6,995 nucleotides of DNA from NCBI GenBank assembly GCA_002309425.1, contig DBXD01000094.1:1242-8236 (forward strand), in the 5' to 3' direction. The notes beneath the pieces were generated by a model that made no database searches, had not been told where the DNA came from, and saw only the letters and a program-made list of their open reading frames with translations. Numbering within the stretch: the stretch's first letter is position 1; each line of letters starts with the position of its first letter. Below, in pieces: positions 5,913-6,995 of this stretch. Origin of the DNA: Cyanobacteria bacterium UBA1221. Its GTDB lineage: Bacteria; Cyanobacteriota; Vampirovibrionia; Gastranaerophilales; Gastranaerophilaceae. Both the position numbers and the translations under genes were made by a program.

Positions 5913-5927
5913 AACAAAGGAGCAAAA

Positions 5928-6449
5928 ATGGCAACAAAAGCATTTAAATCAGAAAAAATAGATGCAATTAAGTCAAAAATAGAAAAGGCTCAGGTAGCTC
6001 TTATTACAGAGTACAAAGGATATACCGTTGAAGAAATCACCAACCTGAGAAGAGAACTTCAGAAACAGGGCGGTGACTATATGGTTACCAAAAATACTCT
6101 TGCAAAGGTAGCTATAAAGGGTACTGAATACGAAGTTATGACTGACATGATGAAAGGACCTATTGCAATCGCATTTGGTTTTGAAGATCAGGTTAGCCCG
6201 GCTAAAGTTGTATCTAAATTTATCAAAGACTCTAAGAAAGGTGAAATTCTCGGTGCAGTACTAGAAGGCAATTTATTGTCTGCCAGTGAAGCAAAAGCTT
6301 TGGCAAATCTGCCGTCAAAAGAAGAACTTTATGCAAAAATGCTCGGTTCTATCAATTCACCGGCAACGGGTCTTACACTCGGTATCAACGGCGTTATGGC
6401 AGCACTTACAAGAGCTGTTGCAGCAGTCAGAGATCAAAAAGCTGCATAG
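5928..6449 (+). CDS. rplJ: 50S ribosomal protein L10 (uL10)
   Basis: L10 binds 23S rRNA at the base of the stalk and carries L7/L12 dimers on its C-terminal helix, the GTPase-factor recruitment arm of the ribosome. The 173 residues are normal for the family. The N-terminal domain shows AFKSEKIDAIKSKIEKAQVA, ITEYKGYTVEEITNLRRELQ and MVTKNTLAKVAI, followed by the GPIAIAFG strand (78-85). Near the C terminus comes the SKEELYAKMLGSINSPATG segment. It ends in a helical Ala-rich tail, where L12 docks. A strong AAAGGAG precedes the ATG. Expression is predicted to be controlled by the L10 leader and attenuator immediately upstream. Unusually, a membrane-protein gene rather than rplA lies upstream. 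A +1-frame open frame over the 3' end is a shadow. Confidence 0.98.
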   Translation: MATKAFKSEKIDAIKSKIEKAQVALITEYKGYTVEEITNLRRELQKQGGDYMVTKNTLAKVAIKGTEYEVMTDMMKGPIAIAFGFEDQVSPAKVVSKFIKDSKKGEILGAVLEGNLLSASEAKALANLPSKEELYAKMLGSINSPATGLTLGINGVMAALTRAVAAVRDQKAA

Positions 6450-6532
6450 CGGATTTTTGCAGATGTGCAGCGTGAGAGTTATACTTGAACCCGGCACATA
6501 ATAATAAAAAACTTATAATTGCAAATAATCCG
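6450..6532 (+). promoter_or_regulatory. Structured rplJ-rplL intergenic RNA
   Basis: Starting at the base after the rplJ stop, CGGATTTTTGC (6450-6460) pairs with GCAAATAATCCG (6521-6532), giving 11 bp with one bulged T (6526). Within it, ATGTGC (6463-6468) pairs with GCACAT (6494-6499). There is no T-run after the stem, so termination is unlikely. The fold could protect or process the mRNA, or set the higher L12 output relative to L10. Pairing is read directly; function is inferred. Confidence 0.55.
6514..6519 (+). promoter_or_regulatory. Possible internal -10 for rplL
   Basis: A perfect TATAAT lies 88 nt before the rplL ATG. The nearest -35-like sequence, TTGAAC (6485-6490), is 23 bp away, too far for a normal promoter, and nothing suitable lies at 16-18 bp. 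A weak internal promoter would help supply extra L12, but the hexamer is common in AT-rich DNA and this call is tentative. Confidence 0.2.
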
Positions 6533-6552
6533 AAACCGCAGAAAATTCAAAA

Positions 6553-6576
6553 GGATTCATAATCCAAACTATAGTT
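6553..6576 (+). repeat. Adjacent short hairpin and palindrome before rplL
   Basis: GGATT (6553-6557) faces AATCC (6561-6565) across a CAT loop. It is followed by the perfect 10-bp palindrome AACTATAGTT (6567-6576). The GGATT and AATCC blocks duplicate those in the larger stem (6451-6455 and 6527-6531), so the two structures could exchange partners. The rplL Shine-Dalgarno begins about 18 nt further on. Confidence 0.45.
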
Positions 6577-6607
6577 ACAAAACAAAAAATTAAAAGGAGA
6601 AAAAATA

Positions 6608-6988
6608 ATGAGTAATGTAGAAACTATTTTAGAATCAATTGAAAAATTGACTTTATTGGAAGCAGCAGAATTAGTTAAAGCTATGGAAGAAAAATTCGGA
6701 GTATCAGCAGCAGCTCCTGTAGCAGTAGCAGCAGCTCCTGCAGCAGGTGCAGCAGCAGACGGTGGTGATGCAGCAGATGCAGAAGTAACAGTTGTATTAG
6801 CTTCAGCCGGTGCTAACAAAATCGCTGTATTAAAAGAAGTTCGTGCAATCACAGGTTTAGGCTTAAAAGAAGCTAAAGATTTAGTTGACGCTGCTCCGAA
6901 ACCAATCAAAGAAGGCGTTAAGAAAGAAGAAGCTGAAGCTATCAAGAAACAACTTGAAGCAGCAGGCGCAGCAGTTGAAATCAAGTAG
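6608..6988 (+). CDS. rplL: 50S ribosomal protein L7/L12 (bL12)
   Basis: L12 forms the multi-copy dimers of the ribosomal stalk that recruit and stimulate EF-Tu, EF-G, IF2 and RF3. The 126 residues are typical. The N-terminal dimerisation and L10-binding region is MSNVETILESIEKLTLLEAAELVKAM. A flexible Ala/Pro/Gly hinge follows (about 34-55), written largely in GCA codons and so repetitive at the DNA level. The globular C-terminal domain carries the hallmark KIAVLKEVRAITGLGLKEAK and DLVDAAPKPIKEG stretches (overlapping about 71-103), then KKEEAEAIKKQLEAAGA and a final VEIK. AAGGAG (6594-6599) is 8 nt before the ATG. It is 158 nt after rplJ, co-transcribed unless the internal -10 is active. The window ends 7 nt after its stop, so the next gene cannot be seen. 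Confidence 0.98.
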   Translation: MSNVETILESIEKLTLLEAAELVKAMEEKFGVSAAAPVAVAAAPAAGAAADGGDAADAEVTVVLASAGANKIAVLKEVRAITGLGLKEAKDLVDAAPKPIKEGVKKEEAEAIKKQLEAAGAAVEIK

Positions 6989-6995
6989 TTTGATT

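Noticed and set aside
6286..6501. Plus-strand open frame overlapping the rplJ 3' end and running into the spacer
   Set aside because: It is out of frame with rplJ, has no ribosome site, its protein is not family-like, and the spacer part is better explained by RNA pairing.
6553..6565. GGATT-CAT-AATCC hairpin as a terminator between rplJ and rplL
   Set aside because: The stem is only 5 bp and no T-run follows; ending transcription here would also cut off rplL.
6701..6780. GCA-rich stretch in rplL as a microsatellite or inserted repeat
   Set aside because: It encodes the normal Ala-rich flexible hinge of L7/L12.
6547..6984. Long open frame on the minus strand opposite rplL (145 codons)
   Set aside because: It is the mirror of the Ala-rich, GCA-repetitive rplL gene. 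The plus-strand frame is unmistakably L7/L12, and the minus frame is low-complexity Ala/Ser.

Overview
The window reads as AT-rich, low-GC bacterial chromosome with every recognisable gene on the + strand. No rRNA, tRNA, CRISPR array, transposase or phage gene was seen. The best taxonomic guess is a gut-type non-photosynthetic relative of cyanobacteria (Melainabacteria/Gastranaerophilales-like), with a low-GC clostridial lineage as the alternative. This rests on gene content, a membrane-anchored YvcK and codon style only; no marker here decides it.

Layout. Positions 1-573 hold the 3' end of a PLP-dependent Orn/Lys/Arg decarboxylase. A 159-nt gap (574-732) carries AT-rich inverted repeats, a candidate promoter with a perfect TATAAT, and a short GC-rich hairpin. 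A tightly packed five-gene cluster follows (733-5530): a divergent YcsF/LamB-family (PxpA-like) protein, a YvcK/GlmR-like protein with two N-terminal membrane helices, panB, panC, and an unrecognised two-helix membrane protein. Gaps inside the cluster are 29, 0, 16 and 13 nt, so one transcript is likely. PanB and PanC together supply pantothenate, the coenzyme A precursor. YvcK homologues tie central carbon state to cell-wall precursor supply.

The 397-nt gap at 5531-5927 is the most informative non-coding part. It holds an extended -10 promoter, a ribosomal protein L10-leader fold, a mutually exclusive antiterminator and intrinsic terminator, and a tandem 12-nt repeat just before rplJ. This looks like autogenous transcription attenuation of rplJL by the L10(L12)4 complex, of the kind known in Bacillus subtilis.

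rplJ (5928-6449) and rplL (6608-6988) encode the ribosomal stalk proteins. The 158-nt spacer between them is itself highly foldable, with an 11-bp bulged stem and duplicated GGATT/AATCC blocks. The usual nusG-rplK-rplA genes do not precede rplJ. The window ends 7 nt after rplL, so rpoB could follow but is not visible.

I do not see a wholly new defence or mobile system. The items most worth follow-up are the rplJL leader switch, the rplJ-rplL spacer structure, the membrane protein at 4589-5530 with a possible degenerate cyclase-like domain, and the motif-degenerate PxpA-like protein.
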